A DNA stretch of 64,000 nt from an uncultured Clostridia bacterium. GTDB taxonomy: Bacteria; Bacillota; Clostridia; Christensenellales; Borkfalkiaceae. The translations under genes and the position numbers were made by a program. The first letter of the stretch is position 1. Every line of letters begins with the position of its first letter. Positions 42,400 through 51,665 of the stretch are shown one piece after another. The notes beneath the pieces were generated by a model. That model saw only the letters and a list, made by a program, of their open reading frames with translations. It was not told the origin of the DNA and did not search any database. The stretch lies in contig CANQQY010000005.1 of NCBI GenBank assembly GCA_947626105.1, positions 1 to 64,000 of the forward strand. Direction: 5' to 3'.

Positions 42400-44952
42400 A
42401 TGGGACTTTCACCCATGATGGAGCATTGGCGCAAGGTCAAAGACGCTCATCCCGATTGTGTAATCTTTTATCGCCTCGGCGACTTTTACGAGATGTTTTT
42501 CGAGGACGCCGAAAAGGCAAGCAAGATCCTCGATCTGACGCTTACGGGCAGAGACTGCGGCCAGAAAGAGCGGGCTCCCATGTGCGGCGTGCCCTATCAT
42601 GCCGCGGATAATTACATCCAAAAGCTCCTCGAGGCGGGGGAGAAAGTCGCGATCTGCGAACAGCTCTCCGATCCCAAAGAGAGCAAGGGGATGGTAGAGA
42701 GGGACGTCATCCGCGTCGTTACGCCGGGGACGGTCACCGAAGAGAGCCTTCTGGACGCGAGAAAGAATAATTTCATCGCCTGCGCTTTCAAGAGCGGAGA
42801 AAACTATGCGCTTGCATGGGCGGATATCACGACGGGGGAGCTCAACTGCTCCGAGGAAGAGAGCCTGGACGCCGTCATCTCCGCGCTTCTCAATCTTTCG
42901 GTCGCGGAGATCATCTGCAACGATGAATTTCTCTTTGCCGTTAAAGATCGGCTGGAGCTCGAACGCAACCTTCTTCCCGCGCTCTCCTGTTATCTGCCCT
43001 ATGCCTTTCAGCGCGCAAACGCAGAAAAATGCCTGAAAGACCAGCTCGCCGTCCCCTCTATGGACGTGCTGGGGCTTGGCGGGCACGAAAACGCCGCCAT
43101 CGCCGCGGGCGCTCTTGTCGCATACCTCATCGAAACGCAAAAACATGCGCTCAAAAACATGAATTCGCTCCGTTTTGCGGAGGGTTCGCAATATATGACG
43201 CTCGACCCCACCGCGGTCAGGAATTTGGAGATTTTGAGGAACAACGGCGACGGAAAACGCTTCGGGTCTCTCTTGTGGCTCCTCGACAAGACGAAAACGG
43301 GAATGGGGGCGAGAAAACTTGCGTCCGTTCTCATCAGCCCCTTAAAAGAGATCGAAAAGATCAACAGAAGGCTGGACGGCGTGGAGGAACTCTTCCGCGC
43401 GGGCGTCGTGCGCATGGGACTTGCGGATATGCTCGGCGGTATGCAGGATATCGAGCGGCTCACGGGGCGCATCTCAAACGGAAATCTTCAACCGCGGGAT
43501 TGTCTGGCGCTCTCCGCCTCTCTTGCGATCGTCCCGAACTTGCGTTTTCAGCTTTCGGGATTCAATTCCCCGATCTTGAAATCGGTCGCGGGGCGCATGG
43601 TCGATACCAAGGAGATCTGCGCGCTCATCGACGGCGCGATCGACCCCAAGGCGACCACGCTCAAAGACGGCAACTATATCAAAGAGGGCTATAACGAACA
43701 GCTCGATTCCCTGCGCAACGTCAAAAAGCACAGCACGCGGCTCCTTGCGGAGCTCGAAGCGCGCGAGCGGGAGCGCACGGGCATCAGAACGTTGAAAGTA
43801 GGATTCAACCGCGTGTTCGGATATTACATCGAGGTCAGCAACTCTTTCAAAGACCGCGTCCCGTTTTCCTATACGCGCAAGCAGACCTTGACGAACGGGG
43901 AGCGGTATATCTGCGACGAACTCAAAGAGCTCGAAACGAAAATTTTGGGAAGCGACGATCAGGCGCAGCGGCTCGAAGAGCATCTCTATCATGAGCTTCT
44001 CGCGATCTTGGAGAAAAACATTCCCGTTTTCCAGAAGGTCTCGGGCGCGGTCGCCGAACTCGATTGCCTCGTCTCTTTTGCGACGGCGGCAAAGGAAAAT
44101 AAATACGTCCGTCCGCAGCTCGTCGAAGAGGGGCAGTTGGAGATCCGAGAGGGGCGGCACCCCGTTGTGGAAGCGATCTCCCGCGAGCGGTTCGTTCCCA
44201 ACGACTGCGTGCTCGATACTTCCGAAAACCGCACGATGATCTTGACGGGACCCAATATGGCGGGGAAAAGCACCTATTTAAGGCAAAACGCGCTCATCAC
44301 GCTCATGGCGCATGTGGGCTGTTTCGTGCCCGCAAAGAGCGCGGTGATCCCCGTGACGGACAGGATCTTTACGAGGATCGGGGCGAGCGACAATCTGATC
44401 CTCGACAGAAGCACGTTCATGGTGGAAATGACGGAAGTCGCAAGCATTCTGCGCAACGCCACGAGCCGAAGCCTGCTCATTCTCGATGAAGTAGGCCGCG
44501 GGACGAGCACCTTCGACGGGCTCTCCATCGCATGGGCGGTCATCGAATATCTCACCGAACGGGTGCGCGCAAAGACGCTGTTTGCCACCCACTACCATGA
44601 GCTCACGGAGTTGGAAGGAAAGCTCGAGGGCGTCAAAAACTATAAGATCAACGTCAGGGAGATCGCGGGGAGCATCGTCTTTTTGCGTACGATCGTGCGC
44701 GGGGGAGCCTCCCGCTCCTTCGGCGTAGAGGTCGCGGCGCTTGCGGGCGTTCCCGAGGCGGTCACGAGCCGCGCGAAGTCCATTTTACGCTCGCTCGAAA
44801 GAAAAGAGGGCAAACGGGCGGCGCCCGAAGAGGAACCGGAGGAAGAGCAAACGGTCGCTCTGAAAAAGGAGCTCTCCGAATTGAACCTCGATCTGCTCAC
44901 GCCCATGCAGGCGCTCGCGCTGCTCTCGGAATGGAAGGAGAAAGTCAAATGA
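42400..44952 (+). CDS. mutS: DNA mismatch repair protein MutS
   Basis: Recognises mismatches and starts repair. At 850 residues it has the mismatch-reading GDFYEMFFEDAE, the connector and lever domains, and the ATPase with Walker A GPNMAGKSTYLRQ, Walker B LLILDEVGRGTSTFDG and ATHYHELTELE. The C-terminal part after GRAKSIL-like RAKSILRSLE includes an acidic linker and LDLLTPMQALALLSEWK for tetramer or MutL contact. CGGAGGAAGAAA precedes the start. mutL overlaps its stop. Confidence 0.97.
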   Translation: MGLSPMMEHWRKVKDAHPDCVIFYRLGDFYEMFFEDAEKASKILDLTLTGRDCGQKERAPMCGVPYHAADNYIQKLLEAGEKVAICEQLSDPKESKGMVERDVIRVVTPGTVTEESLLDARKNNFIACAFKSGENYALAWADITTGELNCSEEESLDAVISALLNLSVAEIICNDEFLFAVKDRLELERNLLPALSCYLPYAFQRANAEKCLKDQLAVPSMDVLGLGGHENAAIAAGALVAYLIETQKHALKNMNSLRFAEGSQYMTLDPTAVRNLEILRNNGDGKRFGSLLWLLDKTKTGMGARKLASVLISPLKEIEKINRRLDGVEELFRAGVVRMGLADMLGGMQDIERLTGRISNGNLQPRDCLALSASLAIVPNLRFQLSGFNSPILKSVAGRMVDTKEICALIDGAIDPKATTLKDGNYIKEGYNEQLDSLRNVKKHSTRLLAELEARERERTGIRTLKVGFNRVFGYYIEVSNSFKDRVPFSYTRKQTLTNGERYICDELKELETKILGSDDQAQRLEEHLYHELLAILEKNIPVFQKVSGAVAELDCLVSFATAAKENKYVRPQLVEEGQLEIREGRHPVVEAISRERFVPNDCVLDTSENRTMILTGPNMAGKSTYLRQNALITLMAHVGCFVPAKSAVIPVTDRIFTRIGASDNLILDRSTFMVEMTEVASILRNATSRSLLILDEVGRGTSTFDGLSIAWAVIEYLTERVRAKTLFATHYHELTELEGKLEGVKNYKINVREIAGSIVFLRTIVRGGASRSFGVEVAALAGVPEAVTSRAKSILRSLERKEGKRAAPEEEPEEEQTVALKKELSELNLDLLTPMQALALLSEWKEKVK

Positions 44953-46829
44953 GCATCAACATTCTGACACCCGACGTCTATAACCGCATCGCGGCGGGGG
45001 AAGTCGTCGACAGACCGTATTCCGTCGTCAAGGAACTCGTCGAAAATTCGATCGACGCGGGCGCGACGGACATCTCCGTCGAGATCGAGGAGGGCGGTAA
45101 AAAGCTCATCCGCGTCACGGACAACGGCTGCGGGATCCCCAAGAATGAATTGAAAAAGGCATATCTTCCGCATGCGACGAGCAAATTGCAGAGCGCGGAG
45201 GATCTGTTCACGGTAGCGACCCTCGGGTTCCGCGGCGAGGCGATCGCTTCGATCGCGTCCGTCTCCCGCATGGAGATCGTTTCCGACGCGGGCGAAGGGG
45301 CGTTTTCGCTCGCCTGCGAGGGCGGAGCTTGCGGCGACACCCAAGCGGCGCCGGGGGCGAAAGGGACGGAGATCACCGTACGGGATCTCTTTTTCAACAC
45401 GCCCGCCCGTCTCAAATTTCTGAAATCGGACAGTCAGGAGGAGGGGGACGTCTCCAATATGATGGCGCGCTTTATCCTCTCCCGTCCCGGGATCGCTTTT
45501 ACCTATACGGTCGGCGGAAAAGTGAAATACCGTTCGTTCGGGGACGGGCTCGCCTCTGCGCTTGCCGTCGTCTACGGCGCGTCTGTCCTCGAAAATTGCC
45601 ATGAGATCTCTGCGGACAAGCACGGCATCCGCCTCTCGGGCTATATCGGAAACAGAAATTTTTCCAAACCCAACCGCACCTATCAGAGCCTTTTCGTCAA
45701 CGGACGGTATGTTGTCAACCAAACGGTGGGCGCGGCCGTCACGAACGCTTACGCCGCCTATCTCATGAAGCGGCAATATCCGTTTTACGTCCTCTTTTTG
45801 GACGTTCCGCAGGAGATCGTGGACGTCAACGTCCATCCGAATAAGGCGGACGTGCGGTTTCAGGACAATCAGATCATCTACGGGAGCGTCTACTCCGTCG
45901 TCTCTTCTGTGCTCGACGGAAATTCCCGCGCGCTCGAATACCTTGTTTCCGCAAAGAGGGAAGCGCAGGGTTCCGAAGCGCAGGCTGTTCCCGAAGTGCA
46001 GGCGGCGGCCGAACCGCAAAAACCCGTCGAAAGCACTCAAATGACCTACGAAGAGGCAAAAAAAGAGCTGGAATTCGACGTCTCTCCCCTGAAAGGGAGA
46101 CCTTCCGAACCCCGTTTTTTCGAGCCCGAACCTTCCCGTTTCGAAGTCCGCTCGTCCGCGTCCGAAGTGCGGATGGACAGACAGGAGGACTTTTTCGAAG
46201 AGAACCAACGCTTTTTGCGCGAACAGGCAAAACCCAAACAGGAAAAAGTAGACGTTGCGGCCCTTACCTTCAAGGGGGAGCTCTTCCGCACCTATCTCTT
46301 TTATGAAGCGGGGGACGTCGCTTACATTGTCGACCAGCACGCCGCGCACGAGCGGCTGATCTACGACAGATTGCAGGAAAAGCTCGCCTCACGCAAGGTC
46401 GTCTCCCAGCCCATGCTCGTTCCCTATCTTTTGGAACTGAATGCGGCGGAACACGCCTTTTTCGTCAAAAACATCCCGCTTCTTGAAGAGATCGGCTTCG
46501 GCATTGAGGAGTTCGGCGGGAATTGCATCAAAGTTTCCGCCGTGCCGACCGACCTTTTGGGCATCGACCTTCCGTCCTTTTTCGGGGAAGTTCTCTCCTC
46601 GATGGAGTCTCTGCGCGCCATCCGTCTCAATACGCTGCTGAAAGATAAGCTGGCGTCCGCCGCTTGCAAAGCCGCCGTCAAGGGGGGCGAAAAACTCACA
46701 GAGGATGAGGTGGAAGCGCTTCTTGCGCGGATGGACGGAGATATGGGGCTCAAATGCCCGCACGGGAGACCTGTCGCCGTCATGGTGAAGAAGAGCGAAA
46801 TGGAGAAACTCTTCAAACGGATCGTATGA
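44949..46829 (+). CDS. mutL: DNA mismatch repair protein MutL (endonuclease type)
   Basis: A GHKL ATPase of 626 residues: RIAAGEVVDRPYSVVKELVE, NSIDAGATDI, DNGCGI and GFRGEAIASIASV. After a variable linker (about residues 335-430) the dimerisation domain carries the endonuclease motif DQHAAHERLIYD and CPHGRPVAVM, the nicking activity used where MutH is absent. AAGGAGAAAGTCAA precedes the ATG at 44949, which overlaps the mutS stop; miaA overlaps its own stop. Confidence 0.97.
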   Translation: MSINILTPDVYNRIAAGEVVDRPYSVVKELVENSIDAGATDISVEIEEGGKKLIRVTDNGCGIPKNELKKAYLPHATSKLQSAEDLFTVATLGFRGEAIASIASVSRMEIVSDAGEGAFSLACEGGACGDTQAAPGAKGTEITVRDLFFNTPARLKFLKSDSQEEGDVSNMMARFILSRPGIAFTYTVGGKVKYRSFGDGLASALAVVYGASVLENCHEISADKHGIRLSGYIGNRNFSKPNRTYQSLFVNGRYVVNQTVGAAVTNAYAAYLMKRQYPFYVLFLDVPQEIVDVNVHPNKADVRFQDNQIIYGSVYSVVSSVLDGNSRALEYLVSAKREAQGSEAQAVPEVQAAAEPQKPVESTQMTYEEAKKELEFDVSPLKGRPSEPRFFEPEPSRFEVRSSASEVRMDRQEDFFEENQRFLREQAKPKQEKVDVAALTFKGELFRTYLFYEAGDVAYIVDQHAAHERLIYDRLQEKLASRKVVSQPMLVPYLLELNAAEHAFFVKNIPLLEEIGFGIEEFGGNCIKVSAVPTDLLGIDLPSFFGEVLSSMESLRAIRLNTLLKDKLASAACKAAVKGGEKLTEDEVEALLARMDGDMGLKCPHGRPVAVMVKKSEMEKLFKRIV

Positions 46830-47737
46830 AAAAACTTCTTGTCATCTGCGGGCCGACCGCTTCGGGGAAAACCGCGCTTGCGGTGGAGTGCGCCCGCCTC
46901 TTAGACGGGGAGATCGTCTCGTGCGACGCGCTTCTCGTCTATCGCGGCTTGAATATCGGCACTGCGAAGCCCACCGAAGAGGAAAGGAAGGGGATCCCGC
47001 ACCATTTGATCGACGTCGCGGATCCCACCGAAAATTTTTCGGTGAGCAACTTCGAAAGACTCGCGCTCGGCGCGGTCGAGGACATTTTTTCCCGCGGCAA
47101 GACGCCGATTCTCTGCGGGGGAACGGGGTTTTATCTCAACGCCGTTCTCTTTTCCCATGGATTCGGTCACGCGCCCGCAGACAAGTCGGTGCGCGAGAAA
47201 TACGAAAAGATCGCGGAAGAACAGGGCAGGGAAGCGCTGCACGCCCTTCTCGCCGAGGTGGACAGGGAGAGTGCGGAAAAGCTCCACTGCAACGATGTCA
47301 AGCGCGTCGTCCGCGCGCTCGAAATCTATGAGCTTACGGGAAGGAGAAAGTCGGAACAACATGACTTAGACCTTCCCCGTTACCCCTACGACGCCTTCTG
47401 TTTCCGCTATCCGCGCGAGGAGCTGTACCGCAGGATCGAACGGCGAGTAGACGCCATGATGGCGGCGGGGCTCGTGGAAGAGGTCGAGGGATTGATTGCA
47501 TCGGGCGTCCCCGAAAATGCCCAGTGCATGCAGGGGATCGGATACAAAGAAGTCCTTGAAGGCTTGAAAAATCACGATTTGCAGAGTACTATGTCAGACA
47601 TAATCAAGAAAAATACCAGAAATTATGCGAAGCGGCAGGAGACATTTTTCAAAAAAATGCCCAATTTACAGGGGTTGGAGCCGAGTTCTCCCGAAAAAGC
47701 CGCGCAGGAGGTCGTAAAGTTATATGAATGCGAATGA
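46826..47737 (+). CDS. miaA: tRNA dimethylallyltransferase
   Basis: Adds a dimethylallyl group to A37 of tRNA. The 303-residue protein has the P-loop GPTASGKTALAVECA, SCDALLVYRGLNIGTAKPT, HHLIDVADP, GGTGFYLNAV and YPREELYRRI. The region between GIGYKEVLEGL and KKNTRNYAKRQETFFKK, which normally holds a short acidic helix, contains QSTMSDII encoded by a copy of the dispersed palindrome. The ATG overlaps the mutL stop; the ynbB start lies 14 nt inside its end. Confidence 0.96.
   Translation: MKKLLVICGPTASGKTALAVECARLLDGEIVSCDALLVYRGLNIGTAKPTEEERKGIPHHLIDVADPTENFSVSNFERLALGAVEDIFSRGKTPILCGGTGFYLNAVLFSHGFGHAPADKSVREKYEKIAEEQGREALHALLAEVDRESAEKLHCNDVKRVVRALEIYELTGRRKSEQHDLDLPRYPYDAFCFRYPREELYRRIERRVDAMMAAGLVEEVEGLIASGVPENAQCMQGIGYKEVLEGLKNHDLQSTMSDIIKKNTRNYAKRQETFFKKMPNLQGLEPSSPEKAAQEVVKLYECE
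47585..47604. repeat. dispersed palindrome, copy 5 (inside miaA)
   Basis: AGTACTATGTC, A, GACATAAT: identical over 20 bp to copy 2 at thrS and in frame in miaA, where it codes STMSDI. The left flank TTTGCAG again matches the family flank. Confidence 0.88.
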
Positions 47738-48947
47738 AAGGATCAAAGCGGCGGAAGAGAGCTTAAAGCCGCAATTTGAGAGGATCGACGAGATCTCTCT
47801 GTACAATCAGGAGAAGGTTTTGAATGCGTTTCGGGAGGAGCGGATCGCACTTCGCCACTTCATGCCTTCCACGGGGTACGGCTACGGGGACGAGGGGAGA
47901 GAGGCGCTCAAACGGGTGTATGCGCGCGCGTTCGGGGCGGAGCGGGCGATCGTATCTCCCGCACTGCTTTCGGGAACGCATGCGCTCACCGTCGCGCTCT
48001 TCGGCGTGCTTCGTCCCGGGATGCGGATCCTCTTTGCGACGGGCGAGCCGTACGACACCATCCGTCCCGTCATCGGGGGGAGCGGCAACGGTTCCTTGAA
48101 GGATTTCGGGGTCTCTTCCGATACGCTTTCTCTGACGGAGGACGGAAAGATCGATCGTGTGGGCGTTTTGGAGCGTCTCAAAGCCCAAAAATACGATATG
48201 CTCTATTTGCAGCGTTCGCGCGGGTATGAGCTCCGCGACGCTTTTTCCGTCGACGAAATCGGTGAGTTTATCGCATTCGCGCGTGAAAAGGGCTTTACGG
48301 GCTGCATTTTCGTGGATAATTGCTACGGTGAGTTCGTGGAAAAGAGGGAGCCGACCGAAGTCGGCGCCGATCTCATCGTGGGAAGCCTCATTAAGAATCC
48401 CGGGGGCGGGCTTGCGCCGACGGGGGGATACATCGCAGGGAAAGAAAGTTATGTCGAGATGTGCGAAAACCGTCTCACTGCCCCCTCCGTGGGCGGAGAG
48501 ATCGGCTCCTACGCCTTTGGATATCAACAATTTTACCAAGGATTTTTCCTCGCTCCGCACGTTGTGGCGCAGGCGCTGAAAGGGGGACTTCTCATCGGCA
48601 AATGTATGGAGATGCTCGGCTATCGGAATTTTCCCGAAACGTCCAAGCCGCTCTCCGATATCACCCGCGCCATTCGTTTTCACACAAAAGAGGAGCTCTG
48701 CGCCTTTATCCAATCCGTTCAGGACGTCTCGCCCGTCGATTCTTTCGTAACATTGGAACCGTGGGACATGCCGGGGTACGACGATCAGGTCATCATGGCG
48801 GCAGGGACGTTTGTCGCGGGGGCAAGTATCGAACTCTCCGCCGACGCGCCCATCCGCGAGCCGTACACCGCTTATTTTCAGGGCGGGCTTACCTATGAAC
48901 ACTGCAAGATCGCCTGCAAAGCGATCCTCGAAAAACTTCCGAAATAA
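47724..48947 (+). CDS. YnbB-type PLP enzyme (methionine gamma-lyase family, 'aluminium resistance')
   Basis: A 407-residue PLP-dependent protein of the Firmicutes YnbB family. HFMPSTGYGYGDEGREALKRVYA, SGTHALTVALFGVLRPG, VDNCYGEFVEKREP and GSLIKNPGGGLAPTGGYIAG with the PLP-Lys are diagnostic. It is related to Cys/Met metabolism enzymes, but its physiological substrate is unclear. The gene follows miaA as in Bacillus (where hfq lies between; here hfq is absent). AGGAGG lies 12 nt before the ATG. Confidence 0.92.
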   Translation: MNANERIKAAEESLKPQFERIDEISLYNQEKVLNAFREERIALRHFMPSTGYGYGDEGREALKRVYARAFGAERAIVSPALLSGTHALTVALFGVLRPGMRILFATGEPYDTIRPVIGGSGNGSLKDFGVSSDTLSLTEDGKIDRVGVLERLKAQKYDMLYLQRSRGYELRDAFSVDEIGEFIAFAREKGFTGCIFVDNCYGEFVEKREPTEVGADLIVGSLIKNPGGGLAPTGGYIAGKESYVEMCENRLTAPSVGGEIGSYAFGYQQFYQGFFLAPHVVAQALKGGLLIGKCMEMLGYRNFPETSKPLSDITRAIRFHTKEELCAFIQSVQDVSPVDSFVTLEPWDMPGYDDQVIMAAGTFVAGASIELSADAPIREPYTAYFQGGLTYEHCKIACKAILEKLPK

Positions 48948-48965
48948 GGAAAAGGACAAAATAAG

Positions 48966-48994
48966 AGCTCTCCCGAGGGCAGGAGAGCTTTTTT
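48966..48994. terminator. terminator between ynbB and upp
   Basis: AGCTCTCC (48966-48973) pairs with GGAGAGCT (48982-48989), then TTTTTT. Ends the sirtuin-mut operon and is 9 nt from the convergent upp stop. Confidence 0.88.
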
Positions 48995-49002
48995 CTTACA
49001 TT

Positions 49003-49632
49003 TTACTTTGTGCCGAACAGCCTGTCGCCCGCGTCGCCGAGCCCCGGGAGAATGTAGCCGCGTTCGTTGAGGCAGCGGTCGAGGGTGGAGACGTAGACGG
49101 AGACGTCGGGATGTTCCCTTGCAACTTTTTCGACGCCCTGCGGCGCGGCGATGATGGACATCAGTTTGATGTGCTTACAGCCCCGTTTTTTCAGGGCGTT
49201 CAGCGCGTCGCATGCGGATCCGCCCGTTGCAAGCATGGGATCGACGAGAAAAACCGTCTTATCCGCGATCCCGTCGGGAAGTTTGCAATAGTACTCCTGC
49301 GGTTCAAGCGTCTCTTCGTTGCGGTACATTCCGATGTGCCCGACTCTCGCGGTGGGGAACACCTTGTGGACGCCGTTCACCATGCCGAGCCCCGCCCGTA
49401 AGATGGGGACGATGGCGATGCTCTCTTCGGGAACGCGGTACTGCGTTGTGACTTCGAGGGGAGTCTCCACCTCAACGGGCACAAGCTGCATATCCCGCAT
49501 GCTCTCGTAGGTCATGATCGTCGTGATCTCTTCCACCAGCTCGCGGAATTCCTTCATCCCCGTGTTTTTGTCACGCAGGATAGAGATTTTATGTTTGATG
49601 AGAGGGTGATCGAAAATAAAGACGTTTTCCAT
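49003..49632 (-). CDS. upp: uracil phosphoribosyltransferase
   Basis: Salvages uracil to UMP with PRPP. 209 residues: [19 protein letters not shown], the uracil segment [12 protein letters not shown], and the PRPP loop [15 protein letters not shown], ending [11 protein letters not shown]. The start is at 49632, where AAAGGAGAAGCG precedes the ATG; the frame is open further, but that sequence overlaps the promoter. Confidence 0.97.
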   Translation of the reverse strand: MENVFIFDHPLIKHKISILRDKNTGMKEFRELVEEITTIMTYESMRDMQLVPVEVETPLEVTTQYRVPEESIAIVPILRAGLGMVNGVHKVFPTARVGHIGMYRNEETLEPQEYYCKLPDGIADKTVFLVDPMLATGGSACDALNALKKRGCKHIKLMSIIAAPQGVEKVAREHPDVSVYVSTLDRCLNERGYILPGLGDAGDRLFGTK

Positions 49633-49666
49633 TCGCTTCTCCTTTTGCATTCTTGCCGTTTCCTCT

Positions 49667-49695
49667 ATCATATCACAATTCTTTTGTTTTTTCAA
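49667..49695 (-). promoter_or_regulatory. promoter of upp
   Basis: Minus-strand TTGAAA (49690-49695) and TATGAT (49667-49672), 17 bp apart. Confidence 0.85.
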
Positions 49696-49780
49696 GGGGA
49701 CTGCCACTGCGGATCATAAAAATTTTACAATTTTTTTTCGGAGTTGTTTTACGGCGGAAAAAAGCGGGTAGAAAAATATA

Positions 49781-49799
49781 TGATATCAAAATGATATCA
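49781..49799. promoter_or_regulatory. twin TGATATCA sites, probable operator of the SPFH operon
   Basis: The 8-bp palindrome TGATATCA occurs at 49781-49788 and 49792-49799, 11 bp apart (one helical turn), as ATGATATCAAA repeated. They lie 18-36 bp before the start codon. Arc-type ribbon-helix-helix proteins bind paired half-sites spaced like this, and the last gene of the operon codes for such a protein. Confidence 0.6.
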
Positions 49800-49816
49800 A
49801 ATCGGAGGATATGGAA

Positions 49817-50767
49817 ATGAATGAAAACAGGGATGTGAGATCTCTCAACGTTGTGGATGAACGTCCCGCGCGCATCAGGAGCGGTTGGATGATGTTGTTT
49901 GTCCTGCTTTTTATGGCGATCGCTTCCATTGCGATCGCGGTTCTCGGCGGCGTTTTCAGCGAGGAACTCCCCGCCTTGATCGTTTTTTTGCCGATCGGGG
50001 TCGTGCTTTTCTTGGTGACGACCGTCATGATGGCGGGATTCAAGCTCTTGCAGCCGAATGAGGCGTATGTGTTGACCCTCTTCGGAAAATATTACGGCAC
50101 GATCAAGACGGACGGCTTTTTCTGGACGAATCCATTCTGCGCCGCCGTCAATCCCGCGAGGGCGGTCGCGGGCGTTTCGCGCAAGCTCTCTTTGAAGGCG
50201 ATGACGCTCAATAACGATAAGCAGAAGGTGAACGATGAAGAGGGGAATCCGATCGAGATCTCCGTCGTCGTCATCTGGCGCATTACGAACACCGCCCGCG
50301 CCGTATTCAACGTTGAAAATTACATGTCGTATATCTCCACGCAGTGCGACGCGGCGATCCGTCAGGTCGCGCGGCAGTATCCGTACGACGTCTCCTCGAA
50401 CGGGGACGAAAAGTCTCTCCGCGGCAGCGCGCAGGAGATCGCAGACGTTCTGCGCGGAGAGCTCCAACAGCGTGTGGATATGGCGGGGATCGAGATCATC
50501 GAAGCCCGTATCTCCCATCTTGCCTATGCACCCGAGATCGCCGCGGCGATGTTGCAGCGGCAGCAGGCTTCCGCGATCATTGCGGCAAGGCAGAGGATCG
50601 TCGAGGGGGCGGTTTCAATGGTGCAGATGGCGCTCAATAAGCTCTCCGAAGAGGAGATCGTGGAGCTCGACGACGAGAGAAAGGCGCAGATGGTCTCCAA
50701 TCTCCTTGTCGTTCTTTGCGGCAACCGCGACGCACAGCCGGTCGTCGGAACGGGGAGTATCTACTGA
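49817..50767 (+). CDS. SPFH-domain (band 7) membrane protein
   Basis: A 316-residue stomatin/flotillin-like protein with two N-terminal membrane helices (about residues 23-45 and 52-74) and a cytosolic SPFH domain: [67 protein letters not shown] and a helical end. Such proteins scaffold membrane complexes or stress responses. The start at 49817 is chosen because GGAGGA is 8 nt away; the ATG at 49811 is too close to it. First gene of a six-gene operon with an ABC exporter. Confidence 0.9.
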   Translation: MNENRDVRSLNVVDERPARIRSGWMMLFVLLFMAIASIAIAVLGGVFSEELPALIVFLPIGVVLFLVTTVMMAGFKLLQPNEAYVLTLFGKYYGTIKTDGFFWTNPFCAAVNPARAVAGVSRKLSLKAMTLNNDKQKVNDEEGNPIEISVVVIWRITNTARAVFNVENYMSYISTQCDAAIRQVARQYPYDVSSNGDEKSLRGSAQEIADVLRGELQQRVDMAGIEIIEARISHLAYAPEIAAAMLQRQQASAIIAARQRIVEGAVSMVQMALNKLSEEEIVELDDERKAQMVSNLLVVLCGNRDAQPVVGTGSIY

Positions 50768-50775
50768 ACTTTGTC

Positions 50776-51654
50776 ATGAAAAATCTTTTCGGCTTTTCGA
50801 TCAAGGGGAAGGATCCTTGGCCTCTGCCCGAACCCGACGGGAGCGAATTCATCGTCAAGCGCATCGACGGGGGCATGCGATCCCGTCTCGATGTCATGGA
50901 ACGGGAGAACGAAAACGTTCGAAAAACGGCAAATTTTCCGCCTTGGCTGACGAACGTCTTTGGGATCATCCTTTTGTGCGGCGCTTTGCTCCTCGCGATC
51001 GCTTTGGAGCTTATCGGCGGAGAGAATACGACCTATGAGATCGCCATCTCTAGCGGATTTTGGTGGTTCATCGGCTTCGGCGCGGGACTTGCGCTTCTTG
51101 CGATCGCCTTTTTCATCATGCAGTACTTCAAAAATAAGTCGGTGATGAACTCTTCCGCCGTCAAAGACCATGTGGATAGGTACGAAAGGGTCAAAAGAGA
51201 AGCGCTCGACAGCATGCTCGTGCCGCCCGACGCGGTGCCATTAGATGTCTTTGCCTATCCGTATAGGATGAAAGACGGGAAAAAGAGGGGCGTCCTGCCC
51301 GCGAGATCCCATGCAAACATTCCGTTCTATGCCTTCCGCGACGGCGAGGCGCTTTGCCTTGCCGACGTCTCTTATGTAGCCCGCATTCCCTATGACAGCA
51401 TTGCCTCTCTCTCGCGTATTTGCAAAAAGACGATGTTCGTGGGATGGAATAAGGCGGAACAATACAACAAGGGGGCGTTCAAGCCCTATAAGATCCGTTG
51501 CAACAGTTATGGGCAGATGTATGTGAAGTTCTGCTACCGCGTTGAAATCCGCGGCGGTGAGACTTTTGAACTTCTCATCCCGCCCTATGAATTTGAATCT
51601 CTTGCGCCCATGCTCGGCCACAAGGCGCAAAGTATCATCGACGTGAAAGAGTGA
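50776..51654 (+). CDS. two-helix membrane protein, unknown
   Basis: A 292-residue protein: cytosolic N-terminus (SIKGKDPWPLPEPDG, then a charged helix), membrane helices at about 60-80 and 94-117, and a large soluble C-terminal part with YRMKDGKKRGVLPARSHAN, ARIPYDSIASLSRICKK and FELLIPPYEFESLAPML, a PH-like beta pattern. I do not recognise a named family. It begins 8 nt after the SPFH gene with a poor ribosome site, suggesting coupling. Confidence 0.7.
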   Translation: MKNLFGFSIKGKDPWPLPEPDGSEFIVKRIDGGMRSRLDVMERENENVRKTANFPPWLTNVFGIILLCGALLLAIALELIGGENTTYEIAISSGFWWFIGFGAGLALLAIAFFIMQYFKNKSVMNSSAVKDHVDRYERVKREALDSMLVPPDAVPLDVFAYPYRMKDGKKRGVLPARSHANIPFYAFRDGEALCLADVSYVARIPYDSIASLSRICKKTMFVGWNKAEQYNKGAFKPYKIRCNSYGQMYVKFCYRVEIRGGETFELLIPPYEFESLAPMLGHKAQSIIDVKE

Positions 51655-51665
51655 AAGAGGTTATT

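Noticed and set aside
44640-46349. 569-codon open frame antisense to mutL
   Set aside because: Shadow of GC-rich codons; MutL is intact on the plus strand.
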